A stretch of 27,528 bases of DNA from a virus. This document shows positions 1 through 6,362 of the stretch, one piece after another; within the stretch, counting starts at the first letter, position 1; each line of letters starts with the position of its first letter. The position numbers were made by a program, and so were the translations under genes. The notes under the pieces are model-generated. The model was not told the DNA's origin. It saw nothing but the letters and a program-made list of their open reading frames with translations, and searched no databases. The stretch spans positions 1 through 27,528 of the IMG/VR virus record IMGVR_UViG_3300034198_004213; one strand, given 5' to 3'.

Positions 1-128
1 GTCACCTGTGGGCATGGAAAGAGGGTGAAATCAATGACCTTGAAACTGGCAAACATCACTTAGCACATGCTATGTGTTGCCTCATGTTTCTATATGAACA
101 TGATACAATCTATTCACGTGACGAATAA
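1..128 (+). CDS. C-terminal end of a DUF5664-like (dATP/dGTP diphosphohydrolase-type) protein, 5' truncated
   Basis: An open frame enters from the left edge (codons in phase with base 3) and stops at TAA 126-128. It encodes about 41 residues containing HLWAWKEGEIND, ETGKHHLAHA and LMFLYEH. This H-L-x-x-W-x-E-G-E...E-x-G-x-x-H-L-x-H-A...F-L-x-E pattern is what I recall for DUF5664, a phage family linked to dATP/dGTP diphosphohydrolase activity in nucleotide-pool control. Only the end is visible, so catalytic residues cannot be checked. A role in nucleotide metabolism would suit the replication genes that follow. The frame is sure; the family name rests on memory of the motif. Confidence 0.6.
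   Translation, partial: HLWAWKEGEINDLETGKHHLAHAMCCLMFLYEHDTIYSRDE
82..109 (+). promoter_or_regulatory. Putative early/middle promoter of gp45 with abutting inverted repeat
   Basis: TGATACAAT at 101-109 is a perfect extended -10 (TG-N-TACAAT). It is directly abutted by a perfect 7-bp inverted repeat, TCATGTT (82-88) and AACATGA (97-103), with an 8-nt centre. There is no good -35 at 16-18 bp. Predicted start is near 116, about 30 nt before the gp45 ATG. The promoter lies inside the end of the preceding gene. Confidence 0.5.
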
Positions 129-145
129 CCTTATTGGAGTATATT

Positions 146-826
146 ATGAAATTATCGACTGACACTATTAACGTATTAAAAAACTTTGCTACTATTAATC
201 AAGGCATCTTGTTTAAGCAAGGCAAAACAATTAAAACTGTTTCTTCACACAAGAACATTCTTGCAGAGGCAACAATCAACGAAGAAATTCCTACAGAGTT
301 TGGTGTTTATGACCTGAACAATTTCTTGTCTGTTGTTTCAATGCACAAAGACGAACCATCTTTTGAGTTCGTACAGAATGACGTTGTTATCTGTGGTAAC
401 AAAGGACGTTCAAAGATTAAATATCGATTCTGTGACCCTAAAAGCATCGTAACACCACCCGAAAAGGCACTTCAAATGCCTGACCCTGAGATTGCATTTG
501 AGCTCTCACAAGAAGACTTAGATTGGGTATTACGGGTTGCTTCTGTTCTCTCTTCACCACAAATCGCTCTTGATTCTGATGGTTCTAAAATTAGTTTGAT
601 GGCAATGAATTTGCAAGATGACTCAGCACACACCGATACGCTTCAAATTGCTGATGGTAATGGTGACAAGTATCGTATGGTATTCAAGACTGAAAACTTG
701 AAAATGATTTCTGGTTCATATGATGTGAAGGTTTCTTCAAAAGGTATCTCACACTTTAAGAACAAGAACAAAGACCTGCAATACTGGATTACTACAGAAG
801 CTGGTTCTACCTTCACCAAAGGTTAA
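146..826 (+). CDS. 45: Sliding clamp (T4 gp45-like DNA polymerase processivity factor)
   Basis: The 226-aa product is close to T4 gp45 (228 aa). In T4-type phages this protein forms a trimeric ring that holds gp43 on DNA and also activates late transcription. The N-terminal half (MKLSTDTINVLKNFATINQG, then a strand-rich stretch with a DLNNFLSVV segment) and the second half (FELSQEDLDWVLRVASVLSS, ending in an acidic/Thr tail) fit the two-domain clamp fold. The start at 146 is chosen because GGAG (136-139) sits 6 nt upstream; the longer TTG-started frame from 134 would include that ribosome binding site. It is followed by a promoter and gp44, as in T4. Dual use in replication and late transcription is known for T4 and inferred here. 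Confidence 0.93.
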   Translation: MKLSTDTINVLKNFATINQGILFKQGKTIKTVSSHKNILAEATINEEIPTEFGVYDLNNFLSVVSMHKDEPSFEFVQNDVVICGNKGRSKIKYRFCDPKSIVTPPEKALQMPDPEIAFELSQEDLDWVLRVASVLSSPQIALDSDGSKISLMAMNLQDDSAHTDTLQIADGNGDKYRMVFKTENLKMISGSYDVKVSSKGISHFKNKNKDLQYWITTEAGSTFTKG

Positions 827-835
827 TCGTAAAAA

Positions 836-878
836 ACTTTACGTCAAAGATGCCATTTGATGTAAAGTGTGATACAAT
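836..878 (+). promoter_or_regulatory. gp45-gp44 intergenic hairpin and extended -10 promoter
   Basis: A 13-bp inverted repeat with one G-U wobble pairs 836-848 (ACTTTACGTCAAA) with 856-868 (TTTGATGTAAAGT) across a 7-nt loop. TGATACAAT follows at 870-878, a perfect extended -10 with no clear -35. Predicted start is near 885, leaving about 18 nt before the gp44 ATG with GAGGTG at 892-897. There is no U-tract, so the hairpin is not a classical terminator. It may protect the gp45 mRNA 3' end or act as an operator. Confidence 0.5.
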
Positions 879-902
879 ATTATTTTATTATGAGGTGTGT
901 GA

Positions 903-1835
903 ATGTCGGAACAATTATTGTGGACAGAGAAGTATCGTCCAAAAACAATCAATGAATGTATTCTTCCTGAACGTTTGAAGAAACCGTTTCAAGAATACGT
1001 CAACTCAAAAGAAATCCCCAATCTCTTGCTTGCTGGTGGCGCAGGTGTCGGTAAGACAACTGTTGCTAAGGCAATGTGTGAAGAGATTGGTTGCGATTAC
1101 ATGGTCATTAATGGTTCTGATGACAATGGTGTTGATACTGTTCGTTATAAGATTAAGAACTATGCATCAAGTATGTCTCTTGCAGGTGGTCGTAAGGTCA
1201 TTATTGTTGATGAGGCAGACTATCTATCGCCTAACGCACAGGCAGCTTTCCGTAATGTGATTGAAGAATTCGCAGGTAACTGTTCATTTATCTTTACATG
1301 TAACTTTAAGAATAAGATTATTGAACCGTTGCACAGTCGGTGTGCGGTCGTGGACTTCATTCTGAAGAACAATGAGAAGGCACAGATGGCTGGCCAATTC
1401 TTCAAGCGAATTCAAGGTGTTTTGCAAAGTGAAGAAATCAAGTATGATGACAAGGTTATTGCAGAACTGGTGAAGAAACACTTTCCAGACTTTCGCCGTG
1501 TTATCAATGAACTGCAACGCTACTCAAAGTTTGGCGAAATCAATACTGGTATTCTTTCACAGATTATTGAAGTTGGCCTATCTGATGTTATTCGACACCT
1601 GAAAGAAAAGGACTTTGGTTCTATTCGCAAATGGGTTGCATCAAATGATATCGATGCGGCATCTTTGTACCGTAAGTTGTATGATAATCTCTATGACGTT
1701 CTGAAACCACAATCTATTCCTCAAGCAGTTATTATTCTTGCTGACTATCAGTACAAACATGCATTTGTTGCCGATGCAGAAATAAATACTGTTGCATGTC
1801 TAACTGAATTGATGGTAGAATGTGAGTTTCAATGA
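903..1835 (+). CDS. 44: Clamp loader large subunit (T4 gp44-like AAA+ ATPase)
   Basis: This 310-aa AAA+ protein (T4 gp44 is 319 aa) loads the gp45 ring at primer-template junctions as a gp44/gp62 complex. It opens with LLWTEKYRPKTINECILPE, the usual RFC/gp44 beginning. Walker A is GGAGVGKT (residues 45-52), Walker B is VIIVDEADYLS, and the arginine-finger motif appears as LHSRC, the RFC box SRC. An Ssp1-like sensor region (FIFTCNFKNKII) precedes it. GAGGTG at 892-897 gives a good ribosome binding site. Its stop overlaps the next ATG (ATGA), so downstream genes are probably translationally coupled. RegA, encoded in the same operon, represses gp44 translation in T4; that is inference here. Confidence 0.95.
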   Translation: MSEQLLWTEKYRPKTINECILPERLKKPFQEYVNSKEIPNLLLAGGAGVGKTTVAKAMCEEIGCDYMVINGSDDNGVDTVRYKIKNYASSMSLAGGRKVIIVDEADYLSPNAQAAFRNVIEEFAGNCSFIFTCNFKNKIIEPLHSRCAVVDFILKNNEKAQMAGQFFKRIQGVLQSEEIKYDDKVIAELVKKHFPDFRRVINELQRYSKFGEINTGILSQIIEVGLSDVIRHLKEKDFGSIRKWVASNDIDAASLYRKLYDNLYDVLKPQSIPQAVIILADYQYKHAFVADAEINTVACLTELMVECEFQ

Positions 1836-2119
1836 TTATTGACCTTTTCAAACCGACTGTAGATTGGATTAAAGATGATTGGAATAGTAACCCTTTCCGT
1901 TTTATCATTGAGCTTATTGCTTGGGCTATTAGTATTGGTTGCTCCATTACTATGGCGAGTACCGTACCAAATCCTCCCTTACTGGTATTGTATCCTATTT
2001 GGATTGCCGGTTGCGGGCTGTATGCTTGGGCTGCTTATACTAGGAAATCTTTTGGGATGTTGGCTAACTACCTCCTGTTAACAACTATTGACACCATCGG
2101 TCTAATTCGAATGTTATGA
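1832..2119 (+). CDS. Small conserved phage membrane protein, function unknown
   Basis: The 95-aa protein has a polar start (MIIDLFKPTVDWIKDDWNSN) and then three hydrophobic stretches: FIIELIAWAISIGCSITMA (about residues 24-42), LLVLYPIWIAGCGLYAWAA (about 49-67) and a weaker LANYLLLTTIDTIGLI near the C-terminus. It is probably an inner-membrane protein with two or three spans. It overlaps gp44 and the following gene by ATGA junctions, so it is locked into the clamp-loader operon. I recall similar small proteins in aquatic T4-like phages near these genes but know no function. A membrane anchor for replication is possible but not shown. Confidence 0.75.
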   Translation: MIIDLFKPTVDWIKDDWNSNPFRFIIELIAWAISIGCSITMASTVPNPPLLVLYPIWIAGCGLYAWAAYTRKSFGMLANYLLLTTIDTIGLIRML

Positions 2120-2769
2120 CCGAAAAAGAAATCTTCATATGTAATCTCTTCAAGGCATCAGGTGGCCACGGTTTAACCGAACTTCAATTGCATAAACAAT
2201 TGTACTCTTCTAACGATATTAATATGTTAGTGTATACAATTAAAAAAGCATTTGAATTAAATGGTAATTCATGGTTGTCTGTTACCGAATCGTATGATGA
2301 AGATATTATTGGTTCATGGTCATCATGGCACCAAATTGATGAGAAGTATTCACCTGAGTGGGGTTTTAAGAAGACACAACCTGGATGTTATATCTATGGT
2401 TTGTTTGAAACATCACCAACCGGTCAAGCCAATCATTTGATGGATGAAGTATTCTATATTGGTGAAAGTAGAGCAGTAACACGTAATTGTATGTTGGGAC
2501 GTAGAGGTGATTTTGTCAGTACTGTACGAAATAATCCTCATTGTCCATATGGATGTGGAACATCTTTTCTAAACATCTTTGGAAAAGAGAACATAGATAA
2601 AGTATATCAAGCTTATCTGCCAACACCAGCACATCAATGCAAAAAGAAAGAAGCTGATTTATTGGTTGATTATTACAGGAAATATGGTAAAATACCTGTA
2701 TGTAATTATCACACCGATTTGAATAGAATTGCCAAGTTGTCATCAAATTTAGAGAATTTTATATTATGA
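2116..2769 (+). CDS. GIY-YIG domain protein, probable endonuclease
   Basis: The 217-aa protein carries a GIY-YIG-type core in its second half: CYIYGLFETSP, then VFYIGESR, then an Arg-containing segment (GRRGDFVSTVRNN), a Glu in KKKEADLLVDYY and an Asn in PVCNYH. That order of Tyr, Tyr-x-Gly, Arg, Glu and Asn fits the catalytic layout of the family. About 85 residues before it (MTEKEIFICNLFKASGGHGL and on) have no recognised domain. A CPYGCG motif sits between the Arg and Glu regions. It overlaps both neighbours by ATGA and sits between gp44 and gp62, unusual for a recently arrived homing endonuclease. It may be a domesticated nuclease acting in replication or repair, or an old homing gene. 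Target unknown. Confidence 0.7.
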   Translation: MTEKEIFICNLFKASGGHGLTELQLHKQLYSSNDINMLVYTIKKAFELNGNSWLSVTESYDEDIIGSWSSWHQIDEKYSPEWGFKKTQPGCYIYGLFETSPTGQANHLMDEVFYIGESRAVTRNCMLGRRGDFVSTVRNNPHCPYGCGTSFLNIFGKENIDKVYQAYLPTPAHQCKKKEADLLVDYYRKYGKIPVCNYHTDLNRIAKLSSNLENFIL

Positions 2770-3149
2770 GTCCATTTGATTTTGTAAACCAAATCCTACA
2801 AAGTAAGCAACAACTAATTGTAGATGAACAGACCGAAGGTGAATATGCACCTTTCTTGGTCAACCGTAGTCTTTCCTACCATAAAGATACTATTCTTTAT
2901 GCAAATGAGATGAATCGGAGACACCACTTAGATAAAAAACTACAGAATGATTTTTTACTAAATACCGTAAGGTCTAGGAAAAGGCCTTTCGTTAAGTGGG
3001 TTAAATCTGATAAAAGTGAAGACATATCATGTATCAAACAAGTCTATGGTTTTTCAGACACCAAAGCCCGTGAAGCACTACGCCTCCTTAATGATGAACA
3101 AATCCAACAATTAAAAAAACAAACCGATATCGGTGGATTAAGGAAATGA
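2766..3149 (+). CDS. 62: Clamp loader small subunit (T4 gp62-like)
   Basis: The 127-aa protein is much shorter than T4 gp62 (187 aa), but the segments YAPFLVNRSLSYHKDTILYA, ANEMNRRHHLDKKLQNDFLL, TVRSRKRPFVKW and GFSDTKAREALRLLNDEQI match the pattern I know for short gp62 proteins of aquatic T4-like phages. gp62 completes the 4:1 gp44/gp62 loader. Its position after gp44 and immediately before regA is the T4 order, interrupted here by the membrane protein and the GIY-YIG gene. It starts inside the previous stop codon (ATGA), consistent with coupling. The N-terminal collar-contacting part of T4 gp62 may be reduced. Confidence 0.88.
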   Translation: MSPFDFVNQILQSKQQLIVDEQTEGEYAPFLVNRSLSYHKDTILYANEMNRRHHLDKKLQNDFLLNTVRSRKRPFVKWVKSDKSEDISCIKQVYGFSDTKAREALRLLNDEQIQQLKKQTDIGGLRK

Positions 3150-3150
3150 C

Positions 3151-3555
3151 ATGTTTGACCTATCAAATTTCGTTGAGGTTGTACTCAACGAACAAGATGA
3201 TTTCTTGAAGGTTCGTGAAACGTTAACACGAATCGGAGTGTCTTCACGCAAAGAAAAAGTGCTTTATCAATCTTGCCACATTCTACATAAACAAGGCAAG
3301 TACTACGTAGTACACTTTAAAGAATTATTTGCATTGGATGGTAAACCATCTAATATTTCAGAAAACGATATTCATAGACGTAACGCTATTGCTAAGTTAC
3401 TAGAAGAATGGGGTCTAATTCGTATAATTAACCCTGAGATTATAGTAGATAAGATTGCACCTTTGCATCAAATTAAAATTATATCTTTCAAAGAAAAAGA
3501 TGAATGGGAATTGATTGCGAAGTACCAAATTGGCACCAAGAAAAAAGAATTTTGA
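3151..3555 (+). CDS. regA: RegA translational repressor
   Basis: The 134-aa protein (T4 RegA is 122 aa) contains DDFLKVRETLTRIGVSSRKE, KVLYQSCHILHKQGKYYVVH, HFKELFALDG, AIAKLLEEWGLI and IISFKEKDEWELIAKYQIG, which follow the T4 RegA sequence closely. RegA binds mRNA at initiation regions of early genes, including those for clamp, clamp loader and itself, and blocks ribosome binding. The N-terminal extension of about 9 residues (MFDLSNFVE) is longer than in T4. It starts 1 nt after the gp62 stop, as the end of the replication operon. Which mRNAs it controls here is not visible. Confidence 0.95.
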   Translation: MFDLSNFVEVVLNEQDDFLKVRETLTRIGVSSRKEKVLYQSCHILHKQGKYYVVHFKELFALDGKPSNISENDIHRRNAIAKLLEEWGLIRIINPEIIVDKIAPLHQIKIISFKEKDEWELIAKYQIGTKKKEF

Positions 3556-3566
3556 AATGAGTAGTT

Positions 3567-3737
3567 ATGAGAGTATTCAAATTGAAGAACCGTTTTACGG
3601 GAGATATTGTTCTCTGTAATGATATGAATAACATTACTGAATCTAATGGTATGAAATTCGTTCGAGTGTATAAACAGGAAAATCCTAACAGAACCTTCTT
3701 AGTTAACCTCGAAGCATTTACAATTTTGGATAAATAA
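3567..3737 (+). CDS. Conserved small phage protein (56 aa), function unknown
   Basis: A 56-codon frame starts MRVFKLKNRFTGDIV and ends LVNLEAFTILDK, with stop TAA at 3735-3737. The mix of basic N-terminus and alternating hydrophobic residues suggests a small beta-rich domain. It lies 11 nt after regA and I recall near-identical small ORFs downstream of regA in aquatic T4-like phages. The ribosome binding site is weak. Its last three codons (gat aaa taa) are also part of a late-promoter-like GATAAATA, so the gene end and the hsp20 promoter share bases. Function unknown. Confidence 0.7.
   Translation: MRVFKLKNRFTGDIVLCNDMNNITESNGMKFVRVYKQENPNRTFLVNLEAFTILDK
3729..3736 (+). promoter_or_regulatory. 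T4-type late promoter (GATAAATA) for the hsp20 leader
   Basis: GGATAAATA at 3728-3736 matches the T4 late -10 element TATAAATA at 7 of 8 positions and is identical to the element at 15383-15391. Predicted transcription start is about 3742, just ahead of a structured leader. It overlaps the stop codon of the 56-aa gene. Confidence 0.5.
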
Positions 3738-3740
3738 TTC

Positions 3741-3940
3741 ATCTCGGGATGGGATCGAGGTGGAGGCAACCTCGCTAAAAACCTTCACGAACACCTACCT
3801 TAGGTTCCGTTGGCCGCTACGGCATAAGGCGTCCGTGTAATTACACCCTTGACACGAAAGTTCAAGCCAGTATAAGGTAAGCTGGGCTGATGCGCCTAAT
3901 GGGCATCTATTTCGATAACTCGCTTAATAAGGAGACTTTA
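3741..3940 (+). ncRNA. Unidentified structured RNA / long 5' leader of hsp20
   Basis: No credible ORF fills this 200-nt gap, but hairpins run end to end: CGAGGT/ACCTCG (3756-3761 with 3769-3774); a two-part stem CCTTA/TAAGG (3798-3802 with 3825-3829) enclosing CCGT/ACGG (3807-3810 with 3819-3822); the palindrome GTGTAATTACAC (3835-3846); CTTGA/TCAAG (3848-3852 with 3862-3866); AGCCAG/CTGGGCT with one bulge (3865-3870 with 3882-3888, alternative to the end of the previous stem); and GATGC-CC/GG-GCATC closed by TAAT (3889-3907). By hand count 89 of bases 3741-3910 are G or C (52%), well above the AT-rich surroundings. I do not recognise a known RNA family. It could be a cis-regulatory leader (for example an RNA thermometer or ligand sensor for hsp20), or a separate small RNA. 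Confidence 0.55.
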
Positions 3941-4384
3941 ATGACGTTAATTCGTTCACCTTTTGGAACTTTGCTTCCATCTACAGTTGGTTTTGACCGT
4001 GTGTTCAATGTATTTGATAACATGGTTACAGAAAAATCAACATACCCTCACCACAATATTGTAAAAAAAGAAGACAACAAGTATATTGTTGAACTCGCTG
4101 TTTCTGGTTTCACCGATGCCGATATTGATATCGAAATTGTTGACAGCACTTTACATATTCGTGGTGCCAAAGAAGATAATGTAGAAGTAACATATCTACA
4201 TCGTGGCATTGCTACTCGGTCTTTTCACAAAACTGTTCGCCTAGCCGAAACTGTTGAAGTGACTGGTGCTGACCTTGAAAATGGTATTCTCAAAGTCTAT
4301 CTTGAAAACAAGGTAGAAGAAAAGAAATCTGTCAAGGTACCTATCGGTAAAATTGCCGGTAAAAAACAGTTACTCGTAGAGTAA
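3941..4384 (+). CDS. hsp20: Hsp20 / alpha-crystallin family small heat-shock chaperone
   Basis: The 147-aa protein has a short N-terminal arm (MTLIRSPFGTLLPSTVGFDR), an alpha-crystallin domain at about residues 40-130 (NIVKKEDNKYIVELAVSGF, then the A-x-x-x-N-G-I-L signature as ADLENGILKVYLE) and a C-terminal VKVPI resembling the I-x-I/V oligomerisation motif. Small heat-shock proteins hold unfolding proteins; phage copies are common in aquatic T4-like phages and may help virion assembly or host proteostasis. The start at 3941 is supported by AAGGAG (3929-3934) 6 nt upstream; a longer in-frame reading from 3890 runs through hairpin sequence and is rejected. A strong terminator follows, so this is probably a single-gene unit from the late-type promoter at 3729. 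Confidence 0.92.
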   Translation: MTLIRSPFGTLLPSTVGFDRVFNVFDNMVTEKSTYPHHNIVKKEDNKYIVELAVSGFTDADIDIEIVDSTLHIRGAKEDNVEVTYLHRGIATRSFHKTVRLAETVEVTGADLENGILKVYLENKVEEKKSVKVPIGKIAGKKQLLVE

Positions 4385-4397
4385 TACTTCCGTACTA

Positions 4398-4429
4398 GTG
4401 TGGATGTTTGCCGCATCCACACTTTTTTT
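4398..4429 (+). terminator. Rho-independent terminator after hsp20
   Basis: GTGTGGATG (4398-4406) and CATCCACAC (4414-4422) form a perfect 9-bp stem with a 7-nt loop, followed by seven T (4423-4429). It ends the hsp20 unit and isolates it from the promoter that starts two bases later. Confidence 0.92.
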
Positions 4430-4430
4430 A

Positions 4431-4439
4431 TGTTATAAT
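4431..4439 (+). promoter_or_regulatory. Extended -10 promoter for the metallophosphoesterase gene
   Basis: TGTTATAAT is a perfect extended -10 (TG-N-TATAAT). There is no consensus -35 at 16-18 bp, where the terminator stem lies. Predicted start is about 4446, only 3 nt before the ATG at 4449, so the mRNA would be essentially leaderless. Confidence 0.55.
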
Positions 4440-4448
4440 GGACTCATT

Positions 4449-5384
4449 ATGAAAATCGCAATCTGTTCTGACATCCATTTAGAGTTTCGTACCATCGTGT
4501 TAGAAAACACAGAAGGTGCGGATGTGCTCGTTCTCTCAGGTGATATCTGTGTTGAGCGTGATTTACAAATGTACGACCGTAGACAAGTTGAGTTAGGTTT
4601 CTCAAGCAAGAAAAGTGATTCATACCATGAGTTCTTTCAAACTTGTGGAGAAAACTTTCCTCATGTAATCTACATTGCAGGTAATCACGAACACTATCAT
4701 GGTGACTATCGTTTCACTATTAATGAGTTGAAACGTAAACTGTCATATATCAAAAACTTGTATGTACTTGACCGTGAAATCAAAGTAATCGATGATGTAA
4801 CATTCATTGGTGGTACTTTGTGGACTGATATGAACAAAGAAGACCCATTGACATTGCTTCATATGAAGTCAATGATGAATGATTTCGTTTGTGTTGCAAA
4901 CAGTAATCGTCAAGTGAACTACAAGGTCTTTATGCCTGTAGATAAACCTGTTGGTGTGACTGATGAAGAATGGTTGAAAGAACCTACTGAAACACGGAAC
5001 AAACCTGTGTTTAAGACACGTGATGCAAAGTTTGCGCCAGAAGATGCAGTTGAAGACCATAAGAACATGTTGCAATACATTCAAGTGGTAACTGATATGA
5101 TGGGTAAAAACGATAACAAATATGTTGTTGTTGGACACCATGCACCAAGTCGGCAGTCAACTCATCCACGTTACAAACAAGATGTAATTATGAATGGTGG
5201 TTACTCAAGTGACTTGAATCAATTCATTGAAGACCGTCCTTGTATCAAATTGTGGACTCATGGACATACACATGAACCATTTGACTATATGATTGGTGAA
5301 ACACGAATCGTATGTAACCCACGTGGTTATAAGGGGCACGAACAACGTGCTGAAGATTTCGAATTAAAATATGTAGAGGTTTAA
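4449..5384 (+). CDS. Calcineurin-like metallophosphoesterase
   Basis: The 311-aa protein has the family's metal-binding blocks in order: MKIAICSDIHLEF (D-x-H), VLVLSGDICVE (G-D), YIAGNHEHYHG (G-N-H-E), VVVGHHAPS (G-H-H) and LWTHGHTHE (G-H-T-H), so a two-metal phosphoesterase is expected. An insert of about 60 residues between GNHE and GHH is larger than in minimal members. Substrate unknown; nucleic acid ends or nucleotides are plausible in a replication region. The start at 4449 puts the D-x-H motif at residues 8-10 as usual; a longer in-frame reading from 4398 would begin inside the terminator. No Shine-Dalgarno is visible, in line with a leaderless transcript from 4431-4439. The next gene starts directly after its stop. 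Confidence 0.88.
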   Translation: MKIAICSDIHLEFRTIVLENTEGADVLVLSGDICVERDLQMYDRRQVELGFSSKKSDSYHEFFQTCGENFPHVIYIAGNHEHYHGDYRFTINELKRKLSYIKNLYVLDREIKVIDDVTFIGGTLWTDMNKEDPLTLLHMKSMMNDFVCVANSNRQVNYKVFMPVDKPVGVTDEEWLKEPTETRNKPVFKTRDAKFAPEDAVEDHKNMLQYIQVVTDMMGKNDNKYVVVGHHAPSRQSTHPRYKQDVIMNGGYSSDLNQFIEDRPCIKLWTHGHTHEPFDYMIGETRIVCNPRGYKGHEQRAEDFELKYVEV

Positions 5385-5699
5385 ATGAATACATATACAC
5401 CCGACCGTTGGGTTGTTTTAGAATTCGACTACAATGGTGATGACATTCGCAAGGTATTTGCAGGATGGTACGGTGGTTATGCCGGTTCTGATTCTTGGAA
5501 ACTATCAAGTGGCATCACAGAGACTAAAGAGTTTGAAGATAGATATGAGTTCCTTAACGAAAGTGGTTCACTCTATATCTGTTATAAAACTGGATATGGA
5601 ATGGGTGGATATCAATCAGCAATTTATTATCAATGGCAAACTGAAGTTGCCAAGAGTGATAAAGTAACAATGAAATTAATAGAGGATTATGATGTATAA
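5385..5699 (+). CDS. Hypothetical phage protein, 104 aa
   Basis: I do not recognise a family. The protein is Tyr/Trp/Gly rich (PDRWVVLEFDYNGDD, KVFAGWYGGYAGSDSWKLSS, YICYKTGYGMGGYQSAIYYQ), suggesting a compact beta domain. It begins at the base after the metallophosphoesterase stop, with GAGG just upstream, and overlaps the next small ORF by a few bases, so it belongs to the same operon. I recall similar proteins in other aquatic phages, without a function. Confidence 0.7.
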   Translation: MNTYTPDRWVVLEFDYNGDDIRKVFAGWYGGYAGSDSWKLSSGITETKEFEDRYEFLNESGSLYICYKTGYGMGGYQSAIYYQWQTEVAKSDKVTMKLIEDYDV

Positions 5700-5859
5700 A
5701 ACAAGTGCAAACTTTAGAATTGAAAAACAAGTAAAACGTACAATGGCAACTATAGTTGACCCTATTGCTCGTAATGCATATAAGAATAGTATGATTCAAG
5801 CACAGATGTTTGAATTAAACAGTCGCCCAAAAGGCAAAGGTAAAAAGTCTGAAGCATGA
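5692..5859 (+). CDS. Small basic phage protein (55 aa), function unknown
   Basis: The frame reads MYKTSANFRIEKQVKRTMAT, then IVDPIARNAYKNSMIQAQMF and a Lys-rich tail ending at TGA 5857-5859. AGAGG at 5681-5685 is a good ribosome binding site; an in-frame ATG at 5689 is an alternative start one residue earlier. It overlaps the 104-aa gene upstream and the deaminase ATG downstream. The positive charge would allow nucleic-acid binding, but no motif is recognised. Confidence 0.7.
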   Translation: MYKTSANFRIEKQVKRTMATIVDPIARNAYKNSMIQAQMFELNSRPKGKGKKSEA

Positions 5860-6362
5860 AAACCAAGTACATTCAATCGTACATGGCAACTGCTGAAATC
5901 TTTGCTGAGCATTCTTCAGCAAAGAGACTTCACGTTGGTGCAGTCATTGTAAAAGATGACCGTATCATTTCTATTGGTTACAATGGAATGCCAAGTGGTT
6001 GGGATAATACTTGTGAAGATAGAGACTATATGAGTTCTGATGCTGGCGGCTGGCTTAATCCAGATGAGATTGAGGAACGCTGGCCATTTGAAGATGAATC
6101 GGTGAAAAGTGGATATCGCAGATATGCATTGAAAACAAAACCTGAAGTACTTCATGCAGAAACTAATGCAATTGCTAAACTTGCAAAATCTACTGAGAGT
6201 GGTGATGGTGCTACTATGTTCATCACTCATGCTCCTTGTGTTGATTGTGCCAAGTTGGTTTATCAGAGTGGTATTAATTCTGTCTACTACCGCAACAGTT
6301 ATCGTGATGAAAATGGAATTGAATTCTTGAGAAAAGCAGGAGTAAAAGTTGAACAATTATAA
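5856..6362 (+). CDS. dCMP/deoxycytidylate deaminase family protein
   Basis: The 168-aa protein makes dUMP from dCMP, feeding dTMP synthesis for phage DNA. Zinc-site motifs are HAETNAIAKLA (H-A-E) and APCVDCAKLV (P-C-x-x-C). Other family blocks are KRLHVGAVIVKDDRIISIGY, NGMPSGWDNTCE and an insert before HAE, as in phage dCMP deaminases (T4 Cd is 193 aa). The C-terminal AGVKVEQL is typical. The start overlaps the preceding stop (ATGA). The next gene begins with TTG inside this gene's last codons. Confidence 0.92.
   Translation: MKTKYIQSYMATAEIFAEHSSAKRLHVGAVIVKDDRIISIGYNGMPSGWDNTCEDRDYMSSDAGGWLNPDEIEERWPFEDESVKSGYRRYALKTKPEVLHAETNAIAKLAKSTESGDGATMFITHAPCVDCAKLVYQSGINSVYYRNSYRDENGIEFLRKAGVKVEQL

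Noticed and set aside
1781-1788. AATAAATA matching the late-promoter element inside gp44
   Set aside because: Lies within coding sequence with no gene start or leader suited to it; likely chance in an AT-rich genome.
3890-3940. 17-residue N-terminal extension of Hsp20
   Set aside because: It runs through the last leader hairpin and the Shine-Dalgarno AAGGAG; the ATG at 3941 is properly spaced.
4398-4448. N-terminal extension of the metallophosphoesterase
   Set aside because: It would be translated from the terminator stem-loop; family members begin just before the D-x-H motif, as at 4449.
5916-6356. 146-codon ORF on the minus strand opposite the dCMP deaminase gene
   Set aside because: Exact antisense shadow of a gene with clear motifs; no ribosome binding site, and its Ile/Ser/Phe-rich product has no recognisable pattern.
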